DNA of 64,000 nt from Ailanthus altissimus (Eukaryota; Streptophyta; Magnoliopsida; Sapindales; Simaroubaceae): the NCBI GenBank assembly GCA_946807835.1, contig OX327683.1:12405001-12469000 (forward strand). The letters are read 5' to 3'. A program made the position numbers and the translations under genes. How positions within the stretch are numbered: position 1 is the stretch's first letter; the number at the start of each line of letters is the position of its first letter. This document shows, one piece after another, positions 46,366 to 58,619 of this stretch. The notes under the pieces are model-generated. The model was not told the origin of the DNA. It worked only from the letters and a program-made list of their open reading frames with translations, and made no database searches.

Positions 46366-47796
46366 TGATAAGGGCAAAATTGTCATATATTTTCTCATGT
46401 TTTTATTGTTGATATTTTATGATTTTATGAGAATAGATGGCTATTTATGTGCATTATTGTTATTTATAGGGACTTGAACGAAATTTAAAGAAAGAACGCA
46501 AAAGGATCGAAAACAGGGACTAAAATGCAAAGTTTTTAAATTATGAGTCTAGCGCCCCCGCGCCACAAGTATTGTCGCCCCAGCTCTGTAATAGTAATCG
46601 AAATAAGAAATACGACCTATTGAAGTCGCATCTGGTGCCCCAGCGCCATAAAGTCACCGTGCCAGCGACACTCCAGCCCCCCAGCGCTATCATCCCACCG
46701 CTCCAGCGGTGAAGCCTTTTTCACGTGTCGCCCCAGGGACAGATGCATAGCGCGCCAGCGGTAGTGCGAGTCCTAGTCTGACGAGAATTGAGATTTTCAA
46801 GCTCATATCAATCCCTATAAAAAGCCACTCGTTCCCAGCCTTCAAAATCAATCCAAGACAACCTAAGAGCACCACGAATACAGAGCACAAGTCTTGGAGA
46901 GCAATAGAAGTTTAATTGAGGCAACTTTAGAGAGAGATTCAAGGCGTTCTTCGACATCAAGAGATCTTAGGCAGCGCAATCAAGAGCAATTCGACGTCTA
47001 CATCGATTTGCAATTGATTGTATCATGTTTTATTTTTATTGCTGTGATTCTCTTGTAGCTATGAACTAATTTATTTTCTAGGGTTAATATTTGAACTCAA
47101 TATGTATGCTTAATTGCCATATCTTTTAGTATTTAATAAACTTAGTCCTTTATTATTTAAATTACTTGTGTTTAATGCTTCAATATATCTGGCCAATATA
47201 TGGTGAATGAGTTGGTAATATTATTGATAAACTCGGAAGAGGAATCATTATATTTAGACCTAGGTAATTTGATGTATGATTGTAGAGTAACATTCAATGT
47301 TGCATATGCAAGTTTCAATTTAGGATAGGAATATACCTAATTGGCATGTATGATCAATAAGACCTAATTTTAATGAATCTTAATTTATTACAAGTACCAT
47401 AGGAATATAGGTATTTGGTAAATTAAGGTATACTTGCATGACCTTGGAAGAGGCTTGTGAATACATTAGTGTCTTGATCAATAACAAAGACTAAGTGAAT
47501 TAAATATTAGAAGATTAATCATAAAAAGCATATTGAGGGATAATATTAATCATAGGTTCTCTCTACGTTGCTATCTCCCTATTCTCTTTGCATTGTGTTT
47601 TGCTTTTATATTTATTACATTCATTCTTAGATTTTTATCTTTCTGAATAATTATTAGGAAGACATAATTTTAGTAATTGGTTAAAAAGAAGAAATTATCC
47701 CTGTGGGTTCGACATCCAACTTATTTAGTCTCTTAATTACTTGCATACGATAGTGTATACTTGCACTTAATTTTATGATATAGAAATATCGCATCA
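46366..47796 (+). mobile_element. Athila-type solo LTR (family II), 1431 bp, inside the copia element
   Basis: Runs TGATAAGGGC to TATCGCATCA, with perfect TSD TATAT at 46361-46365 and 47797-47801. TATA box CTATAAAAAG at 46815-46824. The upstream U3 has GC-rich boxes (46551-46775) partly decayed by C-to-T change. The block GGGTTCGACATCC near the 3' end is the inverted form shared with families III and IV. Confidence 0.92.
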
Positions 47797-47801
47797 TATA
47801 T

Positions 47802-48629
47802 TAACTGTCTTACAGTTATCAAAATTATACCTTTCTAAGGCATTGTTAATCTACATAAATTAAGAGAGTCCTATTAGCCTTTTAGTTCTATCTTTATAAA
47901 ATTTTATAATCAGTATATAAAAAGCCTCTCCCAAATCTTTTATGGAGAAGTTCTTACTTAAATAATATTTTACTAACTGTAACATACCGATATCATTCGT
48001 AATGATTATTATGTCAGCCACATAAAGAATTAAGAAGACACTTATGCTGCCACTGACCTTTTTATACACACAAGCTTCTTCTTCATTTTTTATGAAACTA
48101 AACCATCTGATTACCTTATCAAAATGAAGATTTTAGCTTTGGAAGGCCTGCTTAAGTCCATAAATAGACTTCTTCAGTTTGCATACAAGACTAGAGGTTA
48201 AGGTAGATGCAAAACCTTTAGAATATTCCATATATATCTCTTCCTTGAGATATCTATTCAGGAATACCGTCTTTACATCCATCTACCAAATCTCAAAGTC
48301 ATAATATGTAGCAATTTCCAATAATATTCGAATTGACTTAAGCATCGCTACTGGCATAAAGGTTTCCTCATAATTAAACCTAAATCGCTGAGTATAACCT
48401 TTTGCAACCAGTTGGACTTTAAAGGTCTCTACCTTTCCATCAGGCCCATGCTTCCGCTGTAAGCCATTTACAATCGATAAGAACTATTATTTCGGAAAGC
48501 TTAACCAAGTCCTAGACTTGATTATGAAGCACTAAGTCAATTTTGATCTTCATGGCATCATGCTATTTTCCCAAATTAATATCTAATATTACCTGTTTGT
48601 AGGTTAAAGGATCATTTTTTTTCTTGTAA
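47802..48629 (-). pseudogene. Copia reverse transcriptase pseudogene
   Basis: The minus strand reads, in order, VQLVAKGYTQRF, DVKTVFLNRYLKEEIYM, LVCKLKKSIYGLKQAF and FLILYVADIIIITND, then YYLSKNFSIKDLGEAFYIL. These are the VAKGY.Q, DVKTAFLNG.L.E.IYM, L.KSLYGLKQ, YVDD and KDLG.A.YILG blocks of copia RT. The catalytic YVDD is YVAD, so one active-site aspartate is lost. Several stops are also present. It ends at the TSD of the nested LTR. Confidence 0.88.
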
Positions 48630-48634
48630 GAAAA

Positions 48635-51394
48635 TGTAATATCCAATCCCTATTAGTAGTATTGGCGCCTAGATTTCGGTATAGAACAAATAAGACACCG
48701 TAGGGTTACTCGATTTTAACCCTATTAGAAATATTTTCTTTATAGTGCACGTGAGAGATATCAGACTTAATTTGGTAATTTCACACTTGATCGGTGCACT
48801 GGACGACCCTAGAATATTTTTAGAATTTTTCTCTATTGACTTGGAAAAGAAAATTCTAATTTACTACATGAATTTCCATTTAAGGGTTATGAATGGAACA
48901 AGCCTTTGTTGAGAAACATAATCCATATATTAGAGAATGGACCAATTAGAAGAAATCTCATGGATTGCCAAGTTGGAAGTTCTAGTTAGTTCTTTGGACT
49001 ATTCCAACTAGATAGTTACAAATGAACTAATTATATAATTAGTTTTCAACTAATGGCAAATTAGTAATTTTGAGAAAGTTGAAGGGCAAAATCATAAATA
49101 GAGGGAGGACTATAAATAGGTTGGAAGTGTGTAGAATTTTGAAGATGATCAAAAGCAAACACTTAGAACAAAAGAGAGAAAATTCGAGCTTGGAAAGGGG
49201 GGATGCTACAGTGACCTTTCAAGTTTTGTTTTCATGAATTTTCATGTGTAATCAAGCCAAATTAAGGTTACAAACCAATTCCTAAGCTCAATTGAAGTCT
49301 CTATTAGAGGAAATTCAAGAAAAAGAGGTAAGAAAAGCATCTTTTATGAGTTTGATAAGTGAGAATTCAAGAATGTGTTAATTGATGTTCTCATTTGTAT
49401 TCTTGGCTTAGATTGAGTTGAATTCTAGTTTGGAGCTTGAAGGAGTCATCAATTTAAAGAAATTGGCAAGGTGAGAATTAGAGTTTTTGGTGATTTTGTT
49501 GTAGAGATTTCAATTGATTGTAATTAGGGTTTTAGAATGAAATTGGAATGATTTTGTTGTAATTGGAACAAGAAATTGAGAAAAGGAATGTGTTGGAACC
49601 TAGGGTGAAATTCTGCCACTTTAGGGAAGTTAGGAATTGAGTGGTGTTTTGATTGAATTATTGTGTGTAAATGATGCATATTGTGAATTGAATGTATATG
49701 GCTGATGAAAAAACCCAAAAATGAAGCAAATGGGACATAATTGTCCATGTTGGAAAGGTGAAGGGCAAGTATGTCCAATCAAATTATAAGATGTTCAATA
49801 ATTTTCAGGGCGCCGGATGGTGAGTTATTCGATTATGGCTTCGTAACTAAAATCGGGAAGTAGTTTACATCCAAGCTTTGTATGCCAATTAGGGCATTTA
49901 GTAGTTAAATGAGATTCTAGTGTTTGATTTGGTTCTAAATGTCATTTATGGCGCATAGGTGAGGATAACCGAGAGCGTTAACGGGAGCAGGAATCGGGAG
50001 CGAAATTGAGCGCGGAGCGGTTGTGAGTGAAAATCTGCCATTTCTTTTACTTTTCGGTTATTATGTTTTCGCACAATGACTATGTATGTTTTATGAGCTT
50101 TCAATGCATAAACATGATTTATGATATTGATATATTCATAGACATGCTTTTACATGATCGATTTGTGAAACAGTTTTAAAATTTCTGCATTTGTTTTAAG
50201 GCCATTAGTACCCTCAGATTATAGTGGTGATGATTGTATTAGACCTGGCCGGTATATCCCGTGCACATGGGCAGGTCTTGGGGGTGTGTCACTAACTCCG
50301 GGAAGTCGGGATGTCGAGTTATGTGAGTCGCTCTATGTGTACAGGATATTGTCTCGCTATATCCATGCGATGTAGGATTCCGCTACGTAGCCAGTGAGAT
50401 GTCACTGTGGGTGCTGCTAGTTGAGGTGCCCAGTGACCTACTCACGTATGTGGTGCTAGTTGAGTCACTGCGTGGGTATAGAGCTTTAGGGTTACCATTG
50501 GTACAGTTTAGAAAGAAAATGGCCGAGCGAGGATTTTACTGGTTTTCACTTTACCGATAGCATTTATGCATTTATATGCACACAGCAGTTATTATGTTAT
50601 ACAGATTCTGAATATAGTTTTCCAAAGATGTAGATAAAACCCGCTCGGCAAGATTTCATTAGCATATGATATTAGAAACCGTTTTACAATTTTACATCCG
50701 TTTTAGAAGCATAATTTCTGCATGTACTTTAGAAATTACTATCTTTATATAATATTCTTGTAATTGAATTCTCATTTACACTCACTGAGCTCCTTTAGCT
50801 CACTCGTTTTATGTTTTATGTTTTAAACCCCTTTCCCAGGTGCAGGTCTCGGAATGCAAGCTGCTGATTCTCCTATCGCCGAGTAGTGGGCCGAATCCAA
50901 AGATAATTTTTGTACATGTAAATGTGCTAATAGCACTCTTTACTTTATGCATAATAGTTGTAGGCATGTATATTTGTAAGTATGTGTTGAATCAAGAAGA
51001 AGAGATTTTTAGTTTCTGATGATCGTTTTTACTTTTTATAATTATGCTTATTTTGTGATTTATACGAAATAATTGAGTTGTGTTGGATTTGATTTGAAAA
51101 GGACCGAAGGTCCGAATTGGTAGAATTGAGATGTGTTGGAATTAGAAGTGAAATCTCTTTGCAGGTTTATATGGATTTTCTGAAAAACAGGGGAAACTCT
51201 GTCCGTTTGTTTTTAAAACTAAGATGTCGTTTTCATGTATATTACTAGATCTTCTTAGTAGTAACAAGAATTAAAAAGGGGTTCGCCTCGCGGAATTTCT
51301 TAACTTACCCAGTTAGGTTCGGAGGAACTTCCGTCGGGGTGCCCGGCAGGGCCGCTGGGATCTATAGTAGAGGGTCTCGGGTCGGGTCCTGTCA
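48635..51394 (+). mobile_element. Family I solo LTR, 2760 bp, between copia RT and integrase
   Basis: Runs TGTAATATCCAATCCC to GGGTCCTGTCA, with perfect TSD GAAAA at 48630-48634 and 51395-51399. TATA (GGACTATAAATAGG, about 49110). Core at 50200-50510. No internal coding. The minus ORF 49524-49778 is shadow. Confidence 0.93.
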
Positions 51395-51399
51395 GAAAA

Positions 51400-52279
51400 C
51401 CTCAGGGGCACCTTCAAGTATCATACCATACCTTTTAGGTGGCCTTAATATCCTTTCTTACCTACGTGGATGGTGTTTAAAAGGTGTTTTGCTCGATTAA
51501 GCTTGTGGTTACATCGTTGGTTTATTTTTATTTTGATTGATTTCAACAAGTTCAATATTTCTATATTCCCTATGATCCATTAGAAACTGTTTCTCTAGAA
51601 AAGTGGCATTGCGAGTAACAAACACATTTCGTTCCTTAGGATAATAGAATAGGTATCCTATGGAATGCTTAGGATAACCAATGAATTGATACTTATACCA
51701 TTTGAGTGCAAGTTTATCCTGTTGTGTAACTTTTACATAAGCATGATAGCCCTAAATCTTAAAATATTTAAGATTTAAATTCCTTCAAGGCAATATCTGA
51801 TAGGGAGTAGAGGATATAACTTTGGATGGAACTCTGTTCAAAATATAGGCAGTAGTTTTTAGAGTATATCTTCACAGATATTCCGGGAGATTGGTGAAGC
51901 TCATCACTGATCAGACTATATCTAATAGAGTTTGATTCCTCCTTTACGAAATACCAATGTGTTGTGGAGTAGCTAGAGGGCTGTATTGAGTAAGAATCTC
52001 ATTCTCTTTTAAATAATTCAAATATTCACTGCTCAAGTACTCTCATTCTCGACCTGATCGAAGACATTTAATGTACATGTCAACTTGATTCTCTACTTCA
52101 AGTTGAAATTCTTTAAACTTTTTAAAGGTTTTTGACTTGTGTTTAATAAGAAACACATATTCATATTGTGACAGATCATCGATAAAGATCATGAAGTATC
52201 AAAATTCATCAATTAGAACATGATTCACTAGACTACATACATCACAAATTACAAGTTCCAATAAATTAGTAGCATGGTG
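51400..52279 (-). pseudogene. Copia integrase pseudogene, N-terminus cut off
   Basis: The minus strand from 52200 shows YFITFIDDLSQYEYVFLIKH (catalytic core with its first Asp), KTFKKFKEFQLEVENQVD and SSEYLNYLKENEI, then TPQHIGISRRRNQTL, which covers the catalytic glutamate region (usually NG.AERRNRTLLD; the E is changed). Downstream segments (about 51850-51600) match the post-integrase linker. Copia order IN-RT-RNase H is preserved. The right end is cut by the Athila element at 52285. Confidence 0.8.
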
Positions 52280-52284
52280 TCCAA

Positions 52285-53665
52285 TGATCTATGCTATAGT
52301 AGTTAAGCACAAATGCATGCTATCGTATTAAGTCATATAAGGTTTTAGGTCCAAGTATCGATTTTACAAGGACTATGCGATCTAATTCTATCAATCAAGT
52401 ACTAAAATTATATCTACTCAACTTTTATTCAGATAAATATAAAATCTAAAACTTAATTAATTAATCTAATTCTATCAATTAAACAAAACCTAAATAGCAA
52501 ACAAGAAAAGAGCTAAATTCACAAATTAAGAATAATCTACGGCTTCGACTCATCCCCTAGTATTTCATTGAATTTATTAACTTCTTAGTTAATCCCTTAA
52601 TACGATATGACTGGTTAGACTCTAATCTCATTACAAGCCTTTGTTAATGGTCGAGTGATGATGTTACGCATTCTAACAACTACCTATAGGTCTATGGCAA
52701 TTAGAATAGATTGTAATTCATTAAGACCATATCTAAAGCATACCATACATGCCATCTAGGTATATGTTTATCCTACATAAAACTTATAGTTGTTATCCTA
52801 TATCACGTATTAAACTATCCTAGGTTAAACACATAAATCCCATTGTGAAGTTCATTATGCAATCATTCATAGTTTTAATCAGATATAATGAAAGCATTAA
52901 ACTCAGATAGAATGAATCAATTATAATGTATTAAGTTTAAAAACTAAGAATTAATAAAATTCAACTACATACGAGGTTCAAAAGTCTAACCCTAGATAAA
53001 GCAAGTTTAGCTCATCACAAACTTAAGAGTATCAAATCAATAAATGAATAACAGCAAGAACAAGAACATATTGATAAGGAAAGATAAGAAAAACTTTTCA
53101 AGAAGATGCATCAGTGTGATTTTCTCTCTTCCTTGACTTGAATCTTCAATCTTGAACTTAAATCTTAATTTCTTAGCTTTAATCTCTCAATTTATGTTGT
53201 GAATTATTTCTCTAAGGTTTTCCTCTAAAAACGTCTGTGTTTTTCTCATAAAAGAGTGCTTTTTGAGGTATAAAAAAACTTAGGGTTGAAGGCCTTTGAA
53301 TCTAAGTTAAAATAGGACATTTAGGAAGGTCTTTTATATGTCGCACAGGCCCCAGTAACACGGCGCTGAAAACTTAAAAATTGTGAGTTGGTGAAGGGCG
53401 TTTAGGTGTCGCGGCACCTAAGTCTTTGCTTTGGGTGCTATAATGCCCAGCCATAGGCGCTACGACGCTCAGCCCTGAGTTCAGGTGCTCTCGTATTTTG
53501 AGCACAACTTTTTAATTTTTTTTTTATTTGCCTCTCATTTGTTCCTAAACATCACATTTACTGTCATGCATATACTTATGATAAAAAATATTAAATTGCA
53601 AAACTTAAATTAGAAAAAGTCAGTTCAGAGTACTAATCATACTAGTGCTTTTTATACCTTTATCA
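52285..53665 (-). repeat. E2 3' LTR (family IV)
   Basis: The minus strand runs TGATAAAGGTATAAAAAGC to ATAGATCA. It matches 6672-7916 and 61058-61201. The GC-rich patch at 53346-53480 (GGCGCTG, GTCGCGGCACC, GGCGCTACGACGC) lies in its U3. Confidence 0.85.
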
Positions 53666-54637
53666 AATACCCTCAAACTTAAGACTTTACTCATTCTTAA
53701 GCAAAACAAAGACATACATTCACAACATATTGATTGCAAATAAATACTAAAAACTAAAAAATAATCTCCGATTGACTAGATGCTTATAATTATTGTCTCA
53801 AAGGCTATGAAATGTACAAGTTTTTTTAGAACTGGATATACAACCTTCAATTAATCATCACATCATTCATCAAGATCTTCAATCTCCCATATAATTGAAT
53901 ACTTGTGTGTGTGTGTAGCAAGCAAGTAAATAGTAAAATAAAAATTAGATTTACTCAATACTTAAAAAGAGAATATAAAGATGATATCTTGGCATTTGTC
54001 AATTTATAATACTACCATACGCTTGCTGTTCATACTACTCTCCACTAATATAGAAATACATATGTCTAGGGATCTATTTAAGACTTTAATTAGCTTGTAT
54101 CGTAAGGTTAAGGTTAAGGTGGAATATAAAGATATATATATATATATAAAGTTTAAATTACACCATGAATACTTAACTTTACTTAGAAACCTCTTGACCT
54201 TTTCTACTGAATTTATCTCCTCCCCTAAGCTTATGTTATTTCCATCTTTTTTTAAATCACTTTTGCAAAAAAATTTCTTCTTTTTCTTAAGTTAGGGGTA
54301 TTGCAAGTTTGAAGTTCTTTTTCATTATTAATTTCTTCTTTTTTTATACGCACCCCCAAACTTAGATTGATTTGCACATTTAGGACTTATTACTTTCCAC
54401 TTCAGTACCATTTTCTCATACATACACAACCTTTCTCTTTTTATGAATATTTTTAAGAAAACTCGTGGTTTATAGTGCTATGGGTATATATTTAGGATAA
54501 ATAAACTTAAAGTCTTATCACTTGTAATGTGGTTAAATAGAAAAAATGGGTATTAAGCTCAAAATGGGTGATTAGAGATAAATATACTATAAGGTAGGCT
54601 AGAAGACTCAAATGGCATAATTTCATCTCCTTATTCG
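53666..54637 (-). other. E2 3' non-coding region with polypurine tract
   Basis: The minus strand next to the LTR reads AAGTTTGAGGGTATT, a polypurine-type tract. The rest is T/A-rich with TG (53907-53918) and AT (54133-54146) microsatellites. The plus ORF 53981-54295 lies antisense to the element, matches nothing, and is rejected. Confidence 0.6.
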
Positions 54638-55738
54638 TGTGTTGATAAGGGCAAATTTGTCATATATTTTTTTATGTTTTTATTTTAATATTTTATTGTT
54701 TTGTGAGAATAGATGGCTATTTATGTGCATTATTGTTATTTATAGGGACTTGAACAAAATTTAAAGAATGCAAACTTTTCAAAGTATGTGTCCAGCGCCC
54801 TAGCACCACAAGTATTATCGCCCTAGCACTGGAACAGTGATCGAAATAAGAAAAATGATCTATTTAAGTTGCATCTGGCGCCTTAGCGCCAAAAAGTCAC
54901 CGTGCTAGCGATAGACCAGCGCCTCAGCGCTAACATCTCACCGCTCCAGCGGTGAAGTCTTTTTCACATGTCACCCCAGCGACAACTGCATAGCGCCTCA
55001 GTGGTAGCGCGAGTCCTAGTCCAACGTGAATTGATATTTTCAAGCTCATATCAATCCCTATAAAAAGTCACTCGTTCCCAGCTTTTAAGAATCAACCTAG
55101 AGCACCCAAGACACATTTAAGAACACCAAGAATACAGAGCACGAGTCTTGGAGAGCAATAGGAGTTTAATTGAAGCAACTTTAGAGAGAGATTCAAGGCG
55201 TTCTTCAGCATCAAGAGTTCATATTCAGCGTAATTAAGAGCAAGTCTATATCGGTTTGCTATTGATTGTATCATGATTTATTATTATTTTTACTACTGTT
55301 CTCTTATAGCCATTAACTAAACTTATTTTCTAGGGTTAATATTTGAACTCAATATGTGTGCTTAATTGCCATATCTTTTGAATATTTAATAAACTTAGTT
55401 CTTTGAAATTCAAATTACTTGATCTTAATGCTTCAATATATCTGGCAAATATATGGTGAATGAGTTGGTAATATTGTTGATAAACTTGGAAGAGGAATCA
55501 TAATATTTAGACCTAGGTAATTTTATGCATGATTGTAGAGTAACATTCAATGTTGTATATGCAAGTTTCAATTTAGGATAGGAATATACCTAATTGGCAT
55601 GTATGGTCAATAAGACTTGTTCTTAATGAATCTTAATTTATTACAAGTACCATATGAATATAGGTATTTGGTAAATTAAGGTATACTTGCATGACCTTGG
55701 AAGAGGTTCGTGAATACATTAGTGTCTTGATCAATAAC

Positions 55739-57228
55739 TGATGCGATATTTCTATATCATAAATTAAGTGCAAGTATACACTATCGTATGCAAGTAATAA
55801 AGAGACTAAATAAGTCGGATGTCGAACCCACAGGGATAATTTCTTCTTTTTAACTAATTACTAAAATTATATCTTCCTAATAATTATTCAGAAAAATAAA
55901 AATCTAAGACTGAATGTAAGAAATATAAAACAAAAAAACACAATGTAAAGAAAATTAGGTGATAGCAATGTAGAGAAAACCTAGGATTAATATTATCCCT
56001 CAATATGCTTTCTAATGATTAATCCTCTAATATTTAACTTACTTAGTCTTTATTATTGGTCAAGACGCTAATGTATTCACAAGCCTCTTCCAAGGTCATG
56101 CAAGTATACCCTAATTTATCAAATACCTATATTCCTATGGTACTTGTAATAAATTAAGATTCATTAAGATTAGGTCTTATTGATCATACATGCCAATTAG
56201 GTATATTCCTATCCTAAGTTGAAACTTGCATATGCAACATTGAATGTTACTCTACAATCATGTATCAAATTACCTAGGTCTAAATATATTGATTCCTCTT
56301 CCGAGTTTATCAATAATATTACCAATTCATTCACCATATATTGGCCAGATATATTGAAGCATTAAACACAAGTAATTTAAATAATAAATGACTAAGTTTA
56401 TTAAATATTAAAAAGATATGGCAATTTAAGCGCACATATTGAGTTCAAATATTAACCCTAGAAAATAAGTTAGCTCATGGTTACAAGAGAACAGCAGTAA
56501 AAATAATTATAAATTATGATACAATTATTAGCAAACCAATATAGACGTCGAATTGCTCTTAATTGCGCTGCCTAGGAACTCTTGATGTCGAAGAACGTCT
56601 TGTATCTCTCTCTAAAGTTGCTTCAATTAAGCTCCTATTACTCTCCAAGACTCGTGCTCTATATTCTTGGTGCTCTTGGGTCGTCTTGGATTGATCCTTG
56701 AAGGTTGGGAACGAGTGGCTTTATATAGGGATTGATATAAGCTTGAAAATCTCAATTCTCGTCGGACTAGGACTCGCACTACCGCTGGCGCGCTATGAAG
56801 TTGTCGCTGGGGCGATGCGTGCAAAAGCTATTACCGCTGGAGCGGTGGGATCTTGGCGCTGGGGCGCTGCATGAAAATGGCTTCACCGCTGGAGCGGTAT
56901 GTTGATAGCGCTGGGGCGCTAGAGCGTCGCTGGCGCGGTGAATCTTCTGCGCTGGGGCGCTAGACGCGACTTAAGCAGGTCGTTTTTTTATTTCGATCAC
57001 TATTTCAGAGCTGGGGCGACAATACTTGTGGCGCGGGGGCGCTGGACTCATAATTTGAAAACTTTGCATTTTAGTCCCTGTTTTCGATCCTTTTGCGTTC
57101 TTTCTTTAAATTTCGTTCAAGTCCCTATAAATAACAATAATGCACATAAATAGCCATCTATTCTCATAAAATCATAAAATATCAATAATAAAAATATGAG
57201 AAAATATATGACAAATTTGCCCTTATCA
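55739..57228 (-). mobile_element. Athila-type solo LTR (family II), 1490 bp, nested and inverted
   Basis: The minus strand runs TGATAAGGGC to ATATCGCATCA, with perfect TSD ATAAC at 55734-55738 and 57229-57233. It is opposite in orientation to its host LTR, so the two form a long inverted repeat. The TATA box TATATAAAG (minus, 56728-56720) and a very well preserved palindrome cluster suggest it is the youngest of the family here. Confidence 0.93.
56779..57042 (-). promoter_or_regulatory. CpG-rich palindrome cluster in family II U3
   Basis: Alternating near-palindromes of two types, ACCGCTGGAGCGGT and GCGCTGGGGCGCT, plus variants, about ten in 260 bp. They lie upstream of the minus-strand TATA box. 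The older copies (46551-46775, 54790-55010) show the same boxes with C-to-T and G-to-A losses. Small ORFs crossing it are chance. Confidence 0.65.
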
Positions 57229-57551
57229 ATAACAAAGATTAACGGAGTTAAATATTAGAAGATTAATCATTAGAAAGTATATTGAGGGATAGTATTAATC
57301 CTAGGTTTTCTCTACATTGCTATAACCTAATTCTCTTTATATTGTGTTTTGGCTTTTATATCTTTTACATTCATTCTTAGATTTTTATTTTTCTGAATAA
57401 TTATTAGGATGAGATAATTTTAGTAATTGGTTAAAAAGAATAAATTATCACTGTGGGTTCGACATTTGATTTATTTAGTCCTTTTATTACTTATATACGA
57501 TAGTGTATACTTGCACTTAATTTTAAGATATAAAAGTATACCATCATGTGT

Positions 57552-58619
57552 TTTCTAAGATTTCACCTCAAGTAGTAATCAAGCAAGTTTTAAAGTGTTT
57601 CTCCACGTGACTGTGGTGCACTACTTAAGCATAAGTATCTCTAAGCCAAAAAAAAAAAAAATCAACTAACCAATGCTTATTATCAATGTACTAAAGAGTA
57701 AGTGATCAAAAATAAGATTGAATTCAATCCAAGATTTATGATATAAGAATTATCTTGAGCATATATTGTTTCTTATAGACTTGTAAAAATAAATTAAGTC
57801 AATATTTTCTTTCTAATCATAAACTAATGATCATCTTCTCAATCAAAACTAACAACTAAAAAAAAATTTAACCCACAAGATAATTATTCAATTCATGCAG
57901 TAAAATAAACATAGGTTATGTGTTTCTTACCCCGAAACTTAAATTATACATTGACCTCAATGTCAAAAAAATAAAATTAAGAGTAAGAAAAACTCCTCTA
58001 GTAAAAGAAGTTGAAGCAATGTAGCGTTGTGTCTCTCTTGAATATTACTACGATTTCCTTTGCTTCTAACGCTTGCAAATGCTCATGCTGCTTCTTTGAA
58101 TGATCAACATGTTATCTTATTGCTACAAAGAAAAGAAACTAACATAACAAAAACTAAAACTAAACAAAAATAAAAATAAAAATAAAAATAAAAATACTTG
58201 GATTGCCTCCCAAAAAGTGCTTGATTTAACGTCATTGGTTTATCGAGGTTCTTTCTATTCTTATAGTAGATCAAAGTTATTAGTGAAAGCATCTTTGTAT
58301 GTGAAGTTTTTGGCTTCCTCTCTTTTGGCTTCTACATCTTCTTGATTAAGCCAAAGGCAGTAACTTTTGCCTTATCCTTCTCATGTTTCTCTGCAAAGAC
58401 TTGAATCTTAGACCGGTGAAGTGTCTCTCTTTTACCCTTATCTTTAATCCTTTCATTACACCACTGCTCCTTATTTTTATTTCATTTCCTCATATGCTTC
58501 AACTCATTCTTTTTTATGTGAGGATTCAACATCTCCATGTCTTTGAGCACTTTGGCGTTTAGTTATATCACATCAATGCTACAACAACCTTTACCTTTAA
58601 ATGGCTACATGATTTTTGT
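57552..58619 (-). other. E2 internal non-coding region
   Basis: Includes a poly-A run (57649-57661), the AAAAAT repeat, and, at 58200-58250, the string GATTGCCTCCCAAAAAGTGC. Close relatives of that string recur after gag-pro in many plant Athila-type non-autonomous elements. No intact ORF. Confidence 0.55.
58166..58195 (+). repeat. AAAAAT microsatellite, five units
   Basis: Perfect hexanucleotide repeat. It creates the false FYFYFYFY peptide of the minus ORF at 58104-58292. Confidence 0.95.

Larger units (their letters stand above)
54643..57546 (+). mobile_element. Athila-type solo LTR (family II) split by an inverted copy of itself
   Basis: Runs TGATAAGGGC to ATACCATCA, with perfect TSD TGTGT at 54638-54642 and 57547-57551. 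Without the nested copy it is about 1.41 kb, matching 46366-47796. It lies inside the E2 internal region. Confidence 0.92.

Noticed and set aside
46690..46890. Small ORFs across the U3 palindromes (also 56627-56824 and 56938-57153)
   Set aside because: Chance frames in GC-rich repeats. Their positions do not correspond between LTR copies once indels are considered.
53981..54295. 104-codon plus-strand ORF
   Set aside because: Antisense in the 3' non-coding region of E2, crosses an AT microsatellite and a poly-T run, and has no recognisable motif.
58104..58292. ORF with FYFYFYFY run
   Set aside because: Product of the AAAAAT microsatellite.
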